From an uncultured Verrucomicrobiota bacterium (lineage in GTDB: Bacteria; Verrucomicrobiota; Verrucomicrobiia; Limisphaerales; UBA9464): a stretch of DNA of 64,000 bases. The first letter of the stretch is position 1. Every line of letters starts with the position of its first letter. Made by a program: the position numbers and the translations under genes. Positions 24,185-33,693 of the stretch are shown piece after piece. Location: the NCBI GenBank assembly GCA_903907925.1, contig CAIVQB010000090.1, forward strand, positions 1 to 64,000, given 5' to 3'. The notes beneath the pieces were generated by a model. It made no database searches and was not told the origin of the DNA. It saw only the letters and a program-made list of their open reading frames with translations.

Positions 24185-26200
24185 CTATTCGGGTCCCCGG
24201 CCCGGGGGTGATCCATCGAAACGGGGCACCAGGTCGCGATCGATTCCCGCTCGTAATTGTTCATCGGTCATCAGGCCGTCCGGGCTCCAGGCACCGAACC
24301 ATTTGGTGAATCCACGGGTGAACTCATCGTGTGAAACGCTCCCGTCATGGTCGGCGTCCAGCGCTCCCAGAAAGATCTGCCCGAGAAAATCGCCCGGTCC
24401 GCCGCGACGGCCGCCGCGTCCCGGGCCGCCTTCATCGAAGCGCATGCCGGGCGCCTTTCCAGCGAGTTGATCGCTGATTGATTGCGAGCGAATTCGAACG
24501 AACGGCTTGATGGGCTTGGTGGCTCCGCCGAACCCGCCCCGTCCGCCGAACGAATCGCCACGCTCCACCACATTGCCGGCCACCGCCTGATCGAAACGGG
24601 CGGCCTTGTCGGGCGATTCCTCGATGATGGCTGGCCGAATGACCGCCGCCAGGCTGTCGACCTGCAGATCGAACCGCGCGGGTTGGAACAGCGTCCGGCT
24701 GAACTCCGCCACCACCGCCAGGTATTGTTTTCGAAATCCTTCGACCTTCATGACCCGTTCCAGGAAGGGGTTGTTGCCCTGCCAGGCGTGAAGGATGCTG
24801 AGATTCTCTCGCTGTTCCTGCGAGCCGCGCCCGGGGAATTGCCCCCAGGAATGGTCCTGATCCCAGGCAATAAACGAAAAACGCCGCGTCTTGGCATCGA
24901 GATGCAGATAGAAATTCTGGCCCGGTCCCATGATCCCATCGATGTCGGCGACATAGGTCACGATGGCCAGGTAGCGCGCAAATTCCTGAAGATCGATGAA
25001 GTCACCGAGGCGGGCCGCAAACTCGGCGTCTGTGGAATGGGAGACGAACTTGGCGCATTCAATCACCCGCTGGGTATCGTTGGTGGAAACCTGGCCCTTG
25101 GGATCGTAGGTCTGCTTGTATCGGGCCCAGTCGTTGCCGAGGTCGGAAAACAATGACGGCGTCACCGGTTTGAAGATCGCGCCCTCCCGCGATCCAAAAT
25201 TCGCCTCGGCAAAGCCCTTTCCGATGTCCTCCACGAGCGAATACAGGCCGAAGTACTGGTGATTGAACTTTCCCGGGACTGTGACGTACACGCGGGAATA
25301 AGCCGTTCGCGGCGCGGGAACCCGGGCATCGCGGAACAACCGGTGAGCCATCGGCTCGTTCATCTCCGTCACGTCGGTGATGTTGTTGTGGAGATTGAGG
25401 GTGGTGACCCCACCGACGCTCCGGCCCTTCACGTATTTGTCCAATTCGACCTTGAGGGACCGTTTGAGCGATCGCCGCGCCTCCATGAAGGTGCCGTTGC
25501 CCTTATAGCGGACGGCAACGTCCTTGAACTGCTGCCCGTTGAAATCGAGGTCGGCGTGGACGTAGTTGAATTCGATTCCGGCCATCGAAGCGACGCCGTT
25601 GCGTTTTCCTTCGGCACCCTGGAGTGCGCGCCCTCCGAACGGACCACCGCCACCCGGCGGGGTCAGTGCGGCGTTCAACCCGCTCCGCAACTGTTCGACC
25701 GACAACCGACCCGTCTTGTTCGTGTCCCAGGCCGTGAACCATTTCTCACCCAACGCCGTGAATTCCGCACGGGAGAGCTTGCCGTCGCCATCCTGATCGC
25801 CTCCGGTGAGAAAACCCGGGGCAACGAGCACGGACAGTCCGAATCGGTTCCCGCCACCGGGCCCCCGTTGACCTCTGGGGCCGCCAAACATGCCATTCCC
25901 GTTGTCGACGGGTTCGATGGCGGCCCATTGATCCGGCGAAAAGGTCAGATGAATCGACCAGATGTTGGTCGCGATGTAGAGCTCGGTGGCGTCCCTGGGC
26001 TGGGGCGCCGGAGCGGCGACCAGAATCAGGGCACCCAGGACACCGTGAAGGGCGATGCACGCGAGGTGCCGAAAAATGCCGGCCCGTCGAAAGAGGGAAA
26101 TGGAAGGCACCCCGGCAGCGTGGCCCGGCAACGGAACGTTTTCAAACAATCCGGCGAAGAGTTTGTGACGGGAACTTTCCGAAGCTTCAAACAGGATCAA
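24185..26200 (-). CDS. CotH-kinase-family protein with EF-hands
   Basis: A 671-residue exported protein. No ATG is available near the start: 26200 is TTG, and a GTG at 26110 would begin just before the signal-like segment FRHLACIALHGVLGALILVA, so the true start is uncertain. An EF-hand pair follows (DQDGDGKLSRAEF and DTNKTGRLSVEQL, about 135-185). The CotH domain occupies about 205-560 with YFGLYSLVEDIGKGF and FSFIAWDQDHSWG, the latter carrying the conserved acidic active-site residues. A further EF-hand (DADHDGSVSHDEF) lies near the C-terminus. CotH proteins phosphorylate protein substrates in spore formers; the exported CotH-EF-hand branch is uncharacterised. It lies 15 bp downstream of the SCO1 gene. 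Confidence 0.85.
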   Translation of the reverse strand: MILFEASESSRHKLFAGLFENVPLPGHAAGVPSISLFRRAGIFRHLACIALHGVLGALILVAAPAPQPRDATELYIATNIWSIHLTFSPDQWAAIEPVDNGNGMFGGPRGQRGPGGGNRFGLSVLVAPGFLTGGDQDGDGKLSRAEFTALGEKWFTAWDTNKTGRLSVEQLRSGLNAALTPPGGGGPFGGRALQGAEGKRNGVASMAGIEFNYVHADLDFNGQQFKDVAVRYKGNGTFMEARRSLKRSLKVELDKYVKGRSVGGVTTLNLHNNITDVTEMNEPMAHRLFRDARVPAPRTAYSRVYVTVPGKFNHQYFGLYSLVEDIGKGFAEANFGSREGAIFKPVTPSLFSDLGNDWARYKQTYDPKGQVSTNDTQRVIECAKFVSHSTDAEFAARLGDFIDLQEFARYLAIVTYVADIDGIMGPGQNFYLHLDAKTRRFSFIAWDQDHSWGQFPGRGSQEQRENLSILHAWQGNNPFLERVMKVEGFRKQYLAVVAEFSRTLFQPARFDLQVDSLAAVIRPAIIEESPDKAARFDQAVAGNVVERGDSFGGRGGFGGATKPIKPFVRIRSQSISDQLAGKAPGMRFDEGGPGRGGRRGGPGDFLGQIFLGALDADHDGSVSHDEFTRGFTKWFGAWSPDGLMTDEQLRAGIDRDLVPRFDGSPPGRGPE

Positions 26201-26215
26201 CCGGAACCGAATGCT

Positions 26216-27166
26216 TCAACGGGGTGCCGCCTGGGCCGCATCCACAAGACTCTCGGCGAGCTGTTGAGCGGTCCATTGGTTGCCGGCGAACAGGGTGTGA
26301 ATCCGGCCGGCGGGATCCAAAACCACCGTTCGCAGATTGTGAGAGAAGGACCCTTGATCCCGGTTGATGGACAGATCGAGTTGTCGCGACAGCACCGGAA
26401 GGGCGTTGGTGGACACCGAAGCGAATAGCCACTGATTCGTGTTTTCGCCCCGGTAGGATCGCGCGTAACGGCGCAGGACGGCGGGTTTGTCGAACTCGGG
26501 ATCGAAGGAAATTGAAAGGAACTGCCATGGGATCGGTTTCCCGTTTCGCGATTCCAGAATCGATCGCGCCGTTTGGAAGCTTCGGGACATTCTCGGACAG
26601 AACTCCGGCAGTGGACAGCGGCTGAAAACAAAGGTGAACGCCAGGGCTTTTCCGTGGAAATCCGAGAGCCGGATGCTTCGTCCCAGCTCGTCCGACAGCA
26701 CAACGTCGGGCATCGGGTCTCCTGGTTTCAGGGCGGGAGTTGAGACGATCGGATCGCGAAGGAGTTCCGGCGAGCCGTTGGCTGGCGCGGCCGCGAGGAT
26801 GCGGAGGGATTCGATCCAATGGGACTGCTCATGGACGACCAGCTTGAACCGGATAGTATCGCCGGCGGCAATCCGCTCGAGCTCCCGTGAATCCACCACC
26901 GTGAACTCCATCGTCATCGCCGGCATGTAACCCGGAATCGCGTCGTGACGAATGGTGGCCGTTCGGCGGTCGAATCCGACTTCAACCACCACGCCGCGGA
27001 CGTCGAAGGTCCGGACGGCGGCACCTCCCCGCGCCTGCGGTGACGGGCCGGGGTTTTGGTGTGAACATCCGCTCACCCCCGCGGCCAACGCTCCGATCAT
27101 GAGCGCGAGAATGAGGAACGAGGCGGAACAGGATCGTGCGAATTCCGACCGACGGAAGGCGTTCAC
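26216..27166 (-). CDS. SCO1/SenC copper chaperone lipoprotein with CusF-like domain
   Basis: A 316-residue lipoprotein with lipobox VSGC (C34). Residues about 52-125 form a CusF-like copper-binding domain (RHDAIPGYMPAMTMEF with H74, M81, M84 and M86). The SCO1/SenC thioredoxin fold follows (about 145-310). Its copper site is C184-PLPEF-C190, a CX5C instead of the usual CX3C, with the distal histidine at H276 (GSFSHNLRTVVLD). SCO proteins load copper into the CuA centre of cytochrome oxidase. The GTG start at 27166 overlaps the stop of the CRTAC1 gene (GTGA), so the two are coupled. No oxidase genes are in the window. Confidence 0.88.
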   Translation of the reverse strand: MNAFRRSEFARSCSASFLILALMIGALAAGVSGCSHQNPGPSPQARGGAAVRTFDVRGVVVEVGFDRRTATIRHDAIPGYMPAMTMEFTVVDSRELERIAAGDTIRFKLVVHEQSHWIESLRILAAAPANGSPELLRDPIVSTPALKPGDPMPDVVLSDELGRSIRLSDFHGKALAFTFVFSRCPLPEFCPRMSRSFQTARSILESRNGKPIPWQFLSISFDPEFDKPAVLRRYARSYRGENTNQWLFASVSTNALPVLSRQLDLSINRDQGSFSHNLRTVVLDPAGRIHTLFAGNQWTAQQLAESLVDAAQAAPR

Positions 27167-29520
27167 TTCATCAGGGCGTGATTGCCGCCGGTTCCCTTGT
27201 ACGGACCCTTCGAGAACTTGAACGTCTTCAGGTCCCAGAGGTGAGCTTCCGCATCACCCTCGCGGATCCGATAGAACCGGTCCATCGCCAGCGAGGGAAT
27301 CACCTGTGTCTTGCCGGTGACGGGCCAGAAAATCTCCACTCTCCGGATTTCGCTCGCCTGGCCCAGGCCGATCTCCTGGCGCAGCGGATTCGCCCCGAAA
27401 CTGCCGCCGGTGCTGACGGTTTTGTAGATGGATCGTTCCCCCTTTGCCGTTTGCACCACCACCTTGATCCGGGCACCGAGAGCGACGCGGTTGGAGGCGA
27501 CGCCCTCCAGTTTGAGGGTGACCCAGTGATTGCCGTGGCCGGGATTCTCGAACAGGACGTTTTGGTAGACATCGCCCTCGTACGCGCCGCCCAGCGAATG
27601 ATAGATGTCCTGATCGCCGTCGTTGTCGAGGTCGCCGAACGAAACCGCGTGCCCCTTCTGGAGATGGCCGAATCCGCCCGAAGTGGTCACGTCCTGAAAC
27701 ACGGCTCCTTCCGCGTTCCGGAAGGCGCGATTCGGAGTGAGAGTGGCCAGACTGGGATCGCCGGTTCCAAGGTACATGTCCAACCAGCCGTCGTTGTCGA
27801 AGTCGCCATAGTTGGCCCCCATCGCCGGAATGACGTGGTACAAATGCTGTTCCTTGGTCACGTCGGTGAAGGTGCCGTCATGGTTGTTGTGGTAGAGCCT
27901 GGGCCGTTCCGCGGTGGTCGGCAGGCCGAGGTAATCGGCGGCGACATCACCGACATCCTTGATTGCGTAACCTCCGACAAAAAGATCCTCCCATCCGTCG
28001 TTGTCGTAGTCGAAGAACCAGGTCGGAAAGCTGGCGATCGGTTCCGTCACGCCCGCTTCGATGCTGACGTTGGTGAACTTCCAGTCGACCTTCCCAGCGG
28101 CGTTGGTTCCGCGGGGACCGTCGTTTCGAAAGAGGATGTTGGGCTGACCCCTTCGCGACAGATAAAGGTCGGGCCGGCCGTCGTTGTTGAAATCTCCGGT
28201 CACGACGCCCTTCACGTAGCCGACTGCTGCAATCCCCGCCGCGGCGGCGCATTCGGTAAAGGTGCCGTCATGGTTGTTGTGGTAGAGCTCGCAGGGGTGG
28301 ATGTCGTCGCCGTAGGACTCGTAACCGAAGTAAAGGTCGAGCCAGCCGTCGCCATCGTAGTCGAGCCACACCGCGGTCTGGTTGGAATGGAACGCCAGCA
28401 GCCCGGCCTCTTCCGTCACATCGGTGAAGTGTCCATTGCCGTCGTTGCGCAACAGCGAGTCCGGATGATGTCCGGCCTCAAACAGCCACGCACCCCGCAA
28501 CACGAGGACATCGGGTCGGCCGTCGTTGTTGTAGTCGCCCTGGATGATGTTCAATCCACCCACCAGCCCCGAAAGTCCCGCCTCCACCGTGCGATCGGTG
28601 AACGTGCCGTCCGCGTTGTTGTGGAACAAATGCATGGCACCGCGCAACGACCAGTCGGAGGTCATGATGTCCAGGTACCCGTCGCCGTCAAAATCCTCGA
28701 TGATGACGCCTCCGGCACGGTCGTTGGTGTCGATTCCCAGATTCCCGGCAATGTCGGGAAACCGCTTGATGTCGTACTCCGATTCGAAGGCGGACGGAGG
28801 AATCAGCCACGGCTTCGGCACTTTGTCGGGATACTCGCCGACGGTCATGTAGGCGACGTTCAACAACCAGCCACCCTTGAGATCGTTGGGAAGCTCCCGG
28901 AGCTGTTCCTCGAGAATGCGGATCGCCATCCGCGCACCGCGTTGAATGGTGTGAACGCCGCCACCCCGGATCGGCAGGATGCACGATTCGGCGCTGTGGT
29001 TGGTCAGGCAGTTCTCCTGTTCACCCAGGCGCAGGTAGCCAATCGCCCGGGTTTCGCGAACATCCGCGAGAAAACGTGCTCCCAGAGCCAGTGGATCCGC
29101 CTTGAGTTCGCGCTCGACCTGTTGGAATTCAGTCAGCGCCGCCCGGGTTTCACCGGCGTTCAGGAGTTCACGGGCGATTTGCGCGCGGATCAGGATCGCC
29201 TGACTGGCGTTGGTGGCCAGGGTCAGTTTCGCCCGCATCATCTCCGCGCGCTGATGATTGAGAAACGTGTTGGGTTGCGGATCCGAACTGCGGGCGATTT
29301 GTTCGAGCAACGAGGCCATTTTCCGAGTCCCCGGAGACATGTACTTGAGCGCCTCACCCGTCACCATGCAGTAGGGATCTGCTGACGGGCCGGCCGGGGA
29401 CGGGTCGGGCGGGATGACACCCTCGGCGCGAAGCGGCCAAGAGGTGGGACAGAGCAGGATTAGTGCGGCGAACGTTCGCCGTGCGCTCGCAAACTGGATC
29501 CAGTGGGGAAGAAATCGCAT
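27163..29520 (-). CDS. exported CRTAC1-family FG-GAP/ASPIC-UnbV protein with TPR-like N-terminus
   Basis: A 785-residue protein. ATG 29520 is preferred because a signal peptide follows (RRTFAALILLCPTSWPLRA); ATGs at 29580 and in-frame codons up to 29703 are alternatives. An alpha-helical TPR-like region (about 50-215) is followed by at least six FG-GAP/VCBS repeats (about 225-660) with calcium-binding patterns such as DFDGDGYLDIM, DYNNDGRPDVLV, DYDGDGWLDLYFG, DFNNDGRPDLYLS and DLDNDGDQDIY. The C-terminal ASPIC/UnbV domain reads NHWVTLKLEGVASNRVALGA. These repeats build a beta-propeller in exported binding proteins. It is the first gene of a coupled CRTAC1-SCO1-CotH operon. Confidence 0.88.
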   Translation of the reverse strand: MRFLPHWIQFASARRTFAALILLCPTSWPLRAEGVIPPDPSPAGPSADPYCMVTGEALKYMSPGTRKMASLLEQIARSSDPQPNTFLNHQRAEMMRAKLTLATNASQAILIRAQIARELLNAGETRAALTEFQQVERELKADPLALGARFLADVRETRAIGYLRLGEQENCLTNHSAESCILPIRGGGVHTIQRGARMAIRILEEQLRELPNDLKGGWLLNVAYMTVGEYPDKVPKPWLIPPSAFESEYDIKRFPDIAGNLGIDTNDRAGGVIIEDFDGDGYLDIMTSDWSLRGAMHLFHNNADGTFTDRTVEAGLSGLVGGLNIIQGDYNNDGRPDVLVLRGAWLFEAGHHPDSLLRNDGNGHFTDVTEEAGLLAFHSNQTAVWLDYDGDGWLDLYFGYESYGDDIHPCELYHNNHDGTFTECAAAAGIAAVGYVKGVVTGDFNNDGRPDLYLSRRGQPNILFRNDGPRGTNAAGKVDWKFTNVSIEAGVTEPIASFPTWFFDYDNDGWEDLFVGGYAIKDVGDVAADYLGLPTTAERPRLYHNNHDGTFTDVTKEQHLYHVIPAMGANYGDFDNDGWLDMYLGTGDPSLATLTPNRAFRNAEGAVFQDVTTSGGFGHLQKGHAVSFGDLDNDGDQDIYHSLGGAYEGDVYQNVLFENPGHGNHWVTLKLEGVASNRVALGARIKVVVQTAKGERSIYKTVSTGGSFGANPLRQEIGLGQASEIRRVEIFWPVTGKTQVIPSLAMDRFYRIREGDAEAHLWDLKTFKFSKGPYKGTGGNHALMK

Positions 29521-29720
29521 GTATTCGTTGGCCGTCGCTTCGGCCGGTGCAACCGACGCGGCGATCTGTTTAACATTCATTGCGTTGCGACGATGCGGAT
29601 TGGTGGCCAGTCGCCGTGATGCCATGGCGAAATGCCATTTCCGTGTGGGGGATCCTGTTGCATTTGGATTATTGCTGTCTTGACCCGCGATAGCGGCCTG
29701 CAACGGTCCGGTTCATCCCT
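29521..29720. promoter_or_regulatory. divergent promoter region between two CRTAC1 genes
   Basis: These 200 bp separate two FG-GAP/UnbV genes transcribed away from each other and must hold both promoters if the starts are right. TTGCAT and TTGACC hexamers are present near 29657 and 29678, but no convincing -10 partner was found. The section up to 29580 may instead be coding if the longer CRTAC1 start is used. Confidence 0.4.
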
Positions 29721-31505
29721 ATGGAAACCCGACCGGTGTCGTCACCGAACCCATCTGTCCCGTTTCGATCGGCAATCGTCGTGTTGTTCCTGCGGTTATT
29801 GGTGATGATCGTTCCGTCGACGGCAATTGCCGTGCCACCTGGTGTTACGATTTTGACCCCGCCACATCCTCCGCAGGTCCGTTTCACCGAGATTTCGAAG
29901 CTCGCGGGCATCTCGTTTACGCACGTCAATGGTGCAACCGGCGAAAAATTGCTGCCAGAAACCATGGGTGGCGGGTGCGCCTTCCTCGATTTTGACGCCG
30001 ATGGCGACCAGGACATCCTGTTGATCAACTCCTGTCCCTGGCCGCACTCCGGTCCGTCGGGAGGACCGAAACCGACGATGAAACTCTACGAGAACGATGG
30101 AACCGGCCATTTCCGCGATGTCACGGCCGGTTCGGGGCTCGACGTGAGTTTTTACGGAATGGGTGTGGCGATCGGCGATTTCGACAATGACGGCCTTCCG
30201 GACATCTTCGTCAGCGGCGTGGGGGAGAATCACCTCTTTCAAAACGAGGGACGGGGCCATTTCAAGGACGTGACCGCTGCCGCCGGGATGCGGTCCGCGG
30301 ACGGCCAGTGGAGCACCAGTTGCGGATGGATTGATTTCAACAACGACGGACTCCTCGATCTGTTCGTCTGCAACTATGTCCAATGGACGCGGGCCATTGA
30401 TCTCGCGGTGAATCCCGTTGTGGAGGGCAGGGGACGTCATTACGGACCTCCATTCCATTTCGAGGGCAGTCATCCGCTGTTGTACCGGAATGATGGCAAC
30501 GGACATTTCTCCGAGGTGTCCGCGGCGGCAGGATTGCGGATCAATGATGCGCGCACCGGGAAACCCGCGGCGAAGGCATTGGGAGTCGCCCCGGTGGATC
30601 TCGACGAGGATGGCTGGATCGACCTGATTGTCGCCAACGACACGACGCCCAACCTGGTGTTTCACAATGAGCGGAACGGCACCTTCCGGGAAATCGGCGC
30701 GGCTTCGGGACTGGCCTACGACGGGTTTGGAAACGTCCGCGGTGCGATGGGCGTCGATACCGCGTGGTTCCGGGATGATGCTTCGCTCGGGGTCGCGATC
30801 GCCAATTTCGCCAATGAAATGAATGGCTTCTATGTGGCCAGACCGCGGTCGCTGGAATTCACCGATGAGGCCCCGGTCGAAGCCATTGGACCCGCGAGCC
30901 GGGCCTTTCTGAAGTTCGGTCTGTTCTTCTTCGACTACGATCTCGATGGCTGGCCGGATCTGCTGACCGCCAATGGGCATCTGGATTCCGGCATCGGTTC
31001 CCTCGGCAGGCAACAGACCTACCTTCAGCCGGCCCAATTGTTCTGGAACGGCGGACCGCATCAGACCTCCACGTTCACACCGGTCAACGCCGAGCAAAGT
31101 GGCCCCGACCTGTTTCAACCCATTGTGGGCCGCGGGGCCGCCTATGCCGACATCGACGGCGACGGCGATCTCGACGTGTTGCTCACCCAAGTCGGCGGTG
31201 CACCGCGGTTGCTGCGGAACGACCAGAAGACTGGCCACTCCTGGCTTCGGATCAAATTGATCGGCACTCGTAGTAATCGCGACGCCATCGGGGCTCGATT
31301 GACGCTGCGCGGCCCATCGCGATTGTGGCAGGCCCAGGTGATGCCGACGCGGAGCTATCTGTCGCAATCGGAGTTGCCGGTCACCTTCGGGTTCGGTTCC
31401 GGGCCGGTTCCATTCGAACTGGAAATCCGCTGGCCCCGGGGCTTGCTTCAAAAGGTCGCCATCCCTCCTGGCCGACACACCCTGACCGTCAAGGAACCGA
31501 ATTGA
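29721..31505 (+). CDS. exported CRTAC1-family FG-GAP/ASPIC-UnbV protein
   Basis: A 594-residue protein with a signal peptide (IVVLFLRLLVMIVPSTAIA). It begins directly with FG-GAP repeats carrying calcium sites: DFDADGDQDILLI, DFDNDGLPDIFVS, DFNNDGLLDLFVC, DLDEDGWIDLIVA, DYDLDGWPDLLTA and DIDGDGDLDVLLT. It ends with an ASPIC/UnbV domain (SWLRIKLIGTRSNRDAIGA). Compared with the divergent neighbour it lacks the TPR-like front. UnbV/CRTAC1 proteins are exported propellers of unknown ligand. Pairing with a second family member suggests an old duplication or a heteromeric partner. No gene follows on the same strand. Confidence 0.9.
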   Translation: METRPVSSPNPSVPFRSAIVVLFLRLLVMIVPSTAIAVPPGVTILTPPHPPQVRFTEISKLAGISFTHVNGATGEKLLPETMGGGCAFLDFDADGDQDILLINSCPWPHSGPSGGPKPTMKLYENDGTGHFRDVTAGSGLDVSFYGMGVAIGDFDNDGLPDIFVSGVGENHLFQNEGRGHFKDVTAAAGMRSADGQWSTSCGWIDFNNDGLLDLFVCNYVQWTRAIDLAVNPVVEGRGRHYGPPFHFEGSHPLLYRNDGNGHFSEVSAAAGLRINDARTGKPAAKALGVAPVDLDEDGWIDLIVANDTTPNLVFHNERNGTFREIGAASGLAYDGFGNVRGAMGVDTAWFRDDASLGVAIANFANEMNGFYVARPRSLEFTDEAPVEAIGPASRAFLKFGLFFFDYDLDGWPDLLTANGHLDSGIGSLGRQQTYLQPAQLFWNGGPHQTSTFTPVNAEQSGPDLFQPIVGRGAAYADIDGDGDLDVLLTQVGGAPRLLRNDQKTGHSWLRIKLIGTRSNRDAIGARLTLRGPSRLWQAQVMPTRSYLSQSELPVTFGFGSGPVPFELEIRWPRGLLQKVAIPPGRHTLTVKEPN

Positions 31506-31538
31506 TCCAAGCGCGGTGACCCGACGGCAACGGGAGAA

Positions 31539-32645
31539 TCAAAACCGCTTGGAAATGCTGCAGGTAACGATCAGGTCGGCAAATCCGGCGGCGATCGGGG
31601 CGATGCCGGCGGCCTGTTCCGAAAGGCTCTGCTGGCGGTTTCGGTAAAGGGCGATCGGGGTGTTCACCGAAACGGTCCACCCCTTCGTCATGACATTGAT
31701 TCCCGGTTCGATCGAAACGGAATAACCCGGCCGCCGAAACCCTTCGCTGCCGCCCACGAAATCGTGAATGGGTACGCCGTCGATTCGGCCACCCAGACTG
31801 AGCACCACCGAGTAGCGCGGCCACAACACAAACTCGAAGCCACCGCGCGCCAGGTAGCTGTCGGCAATCGAATAATCACCGACCAGGCTCGCCGTCGGCG
31901 AATACTTCTCGTCGGGCGTCAGCGTGTAGGAGGCGTTGAGGAAGGCGTTCAACCGGGGGATCAACTGCCGGTAGGCGTACAAATCCAGAGTGATTCCCCA
32001 GCCGCCGTTTCCGAGCTGGATGGATTGATCGACCGCGTGAACCTGGGTTTTTGGGTTCAAGCCGGAAGGAATCTTGAAGTTATCCTGCACGTCGCGATCG
32101 CCCGTCGGTGCGGCAACGCCCAATCCCAGCAAAACATTGCCGTTCATGTGGGTTTCGGGATTCAGAATCCAGGCATTGCCCTCAACCCGCGCGTCGCCGA
32201 GACCAGCGGAGCTGGTGTGGAACCGTCCCAGAATCGTGCGCTGAAGGTTGACCGCCCGGACCACCTGGGACCGGTCCTGCACCGAGAACGGCAGGGTCCC
32301 GGTCAGACTGAACCGAGGGTTAAAAACATAGGTGATCCCCAGATCGACAAAGTTGGAATCGTTGATTTCCTGGCTCCCTTCCGCCTGTCGCTGGGTCTGC
32401 TCGACATCTCCGGAGAACATGCGGTCCGAATGCAACCATCGGTAGCCGACCGTCGCCTGCCAGCCCGCGCCCGTCGCGTGGGATTCCTCGCCCGAACCGT
32501 GAACATCACAATGCCCGGGAGTCATTCCGGTGCCGCGCGAGGCGATGCAGCCCTGCGCCACGGCGTTTGGTGACGGGAGGGAGAGGGTCAATCCGGCCAG
32601 CATCCACGCGGCAAGGCGACGGTTGGAAAACGGGTCTGAGGCCAT
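31539..32645 (-). CDS. outer-membrane beta-barrel protein
   Basis: A 368-residue protein with a signal peptide (LAAWMLAGLTLSLPSPNAVA, cleaved before QGC). The rest is rich in alternating hydrophobic and polar strands with aromatic girdles, for example GYRWLHSDRMF and FSLTGTLPFSV. It ends SISKRF, with the C-terminal phenylalanine expected of BAM substrates. A histidine- and cysteine-bearing stretch follows the signal (PGHCDVHGSGEESHATG) and might bind metal, but this is only a composition remark. ATG 32645 is chosen over 32777 because the signal peptide starts there. It is last in a run of three co-directional genes with the DoxX-like and haloperoxidase-like genes; the cargo is unknown. Confidence 0.75.
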   Translation of the reverse strand: MASDPFSNRRLAAWMLAGLTLSLPSPNAVAQGCIASRGTGMTPGHCDVHGSGEESHATGAGWQATVGYRWLHSDRMFSGDVEQTQRQAEGSQEINDSNFVDLGITYVFNPRFSLTGTLPFSVQDRSQVVRAVNLQRTILGRFHTSSAGLGDARVEGNAWILNPETHMNGNVLLGLGVAAPTGDRDVQDNFKIPSGLNPKTQVHAVDQSIQLGNGGWGITLDLYAYRQLIPRLNAFLNASYTLTPDEKYSPTASLVGDYSIADSYLARGGFEFVLWPRYSVVLSLGGRIDGVPIHDFVGGSEGFRRPGYSVSIEPGINVMTKGWTVSVNTPIALYRNRQQSLSEQAAGIAPIAAGFADLIVTCSISKRF

Positions 32646-32773
32646 GGTGTTGGTGGGGTCGTCGTTTCGTCGCAACTTCAGTGAGGCACCGGAAACCGAT
32701 TCTGGAACCTCCAAACCCACATGAAGTCGGGATCGTGACGGGTTGTCGAGGCTAGTTGCGGTTCGGGAGGATG

Positions 32774-33679
32774 TCACCTTCGAGCCGTCGAATCGTTGCC
32801 GACGGTGGCGGGTTTCGGTTGAGACCCCGGCTCGAACGCCCGCGCCGTATACAACAGCGCCAGCGGTGCCACATAACTGCCGCCGCGCTCGATGACCTCC
32901 CAGCAGGCCATGCTGGCACCGGAGATCGGATACAAAAGCTCCGACGCCAGTTTCCAGCCGAAGACGAACATCAGAAACAGAGGCGCCGTGATGCGAAGAG
33001 CGGCCAGGCCCAGTCCGATCTCGAAGAATCCGATCGCCGACCGGAGCGTTTCCAGGGGAAGGCCCGCACTTCCGAGGCCGGCCGCCCGGTAGAATTCGAG
33101 AAGGTTCGCCTTGGCCATGAACGCGCCGAAACCACCGTGACCGACCAGCATGAACGCCACCACCAATCTCAGTGCCACACTCATCTGCTTCAGCCGTTCA
33201 CAGGAGACCTCGGTGGTTGGCGAAAGCGGCATCCACCATTGGGATCGGTTCCGGCTGATTCCGTGCAGCATCAGCAACGCGAGCGGCACGCCGTAGTTGT
33301 AGGAACGCTCGAGGAATTCCCATCCGCTGTCGCCTGACGCCGGTCGCAGCAGCGCCGTGAAGCAGCCCCAGACCGCCATGTAGACCAGCAGCGCACGGCG
33401 TGGTGCCAGGAGGGTCATCAACCCCAGCCCGACATCCATCGAACCCACCACCGGCATCAGGCTCCAGGCCGTTGAATCGGGAATCGAAAACAACCGAAAG
33501 AAAGGGAGCCAGGCCGCCTTGGTGTGGATGCCGCAGGCACCGTGCCCGATGAATTCCATCGCCACACCGAGGCGCAACAGCCAGTGCAGCTTCCACGCGC
33601 TGCACCGGCCGCGTAATCCGCGCCACGGCGATCCCGGAGGTCCGCCGATTCCACCGTGGTTGACCGCTGTCGTGACCAT
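32774..33679 (-). CDS. polytopic membrane protein with internal duplication (DoxX-like)
   Basis: A 301-residue inner-membrane protein built of two similar four-helix halves. Half one has LLRLGVAMEFIGHGACG, GSMDVGLGLMTLL and EFLERSYNYGVPLALLML; half two has LRLVVAFMLVGHGGFGAFM, GFFEIGLGLAALR and EVIERGGSYVAPLALLYT. The repeated GHG, the ERxxxY and the PLALL motifs show the duplication clearly. The fold resembles DoxX-type quinone-linked membrane proteins, though I cannot assign the family firmly. ATG 33679 replaces a TTG at 33688. It starts 14 bp after the haloperoxidase-like stop codon, so co-transcription is likely. Confidence 0.72.
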   Translation of the reverse strand: MVTTAVNHGGIGGPPGSPWRGLRGRCSAWKLHWLLRLGVAMEFIGHGACGIHTKAAWLPFFRLFSIPDSTAWSLMPVVGSMDVGLGLMTLLAPRRALLVYMAVWGCFTALLRPASGDSGWEFLERSYNYGVPLALLMLHGISRNRSQWWMPLSPTTEVSCERLKQMSVALRLVVAFMLVGHGGFGAFMAKANLLEFYRAAGLGSAGLPLETLRSAIGFFEIGLGLAALRITAPLFLMFVFGWKLASELLYPISGASMACWEVIERGGSYVAPLALLYTARAFEPGSQPKPATVGNDSTARR

Positions 33680-33693
33680 GACCGGCAATCGAC

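Noticed and set aside
27136-29385. 749-residue open frame antisense to the first CRTAC1 gene
   Set aside because: High GC and the repeated Asp/Gly/Asn codons of FG-GAP repeats keep the opposite frame open. The antisense protein is low-complexity in Val, Arg and Glu and has no domain, while the sense frame has clear calcium motifs.
29796-31478. 560-residue open frame antisense to the second CRTAC1 gene
   Set aside because: Same effect as above; the sense strand carries the signal peptide, repeats and the ASPIC/UnbV domain.
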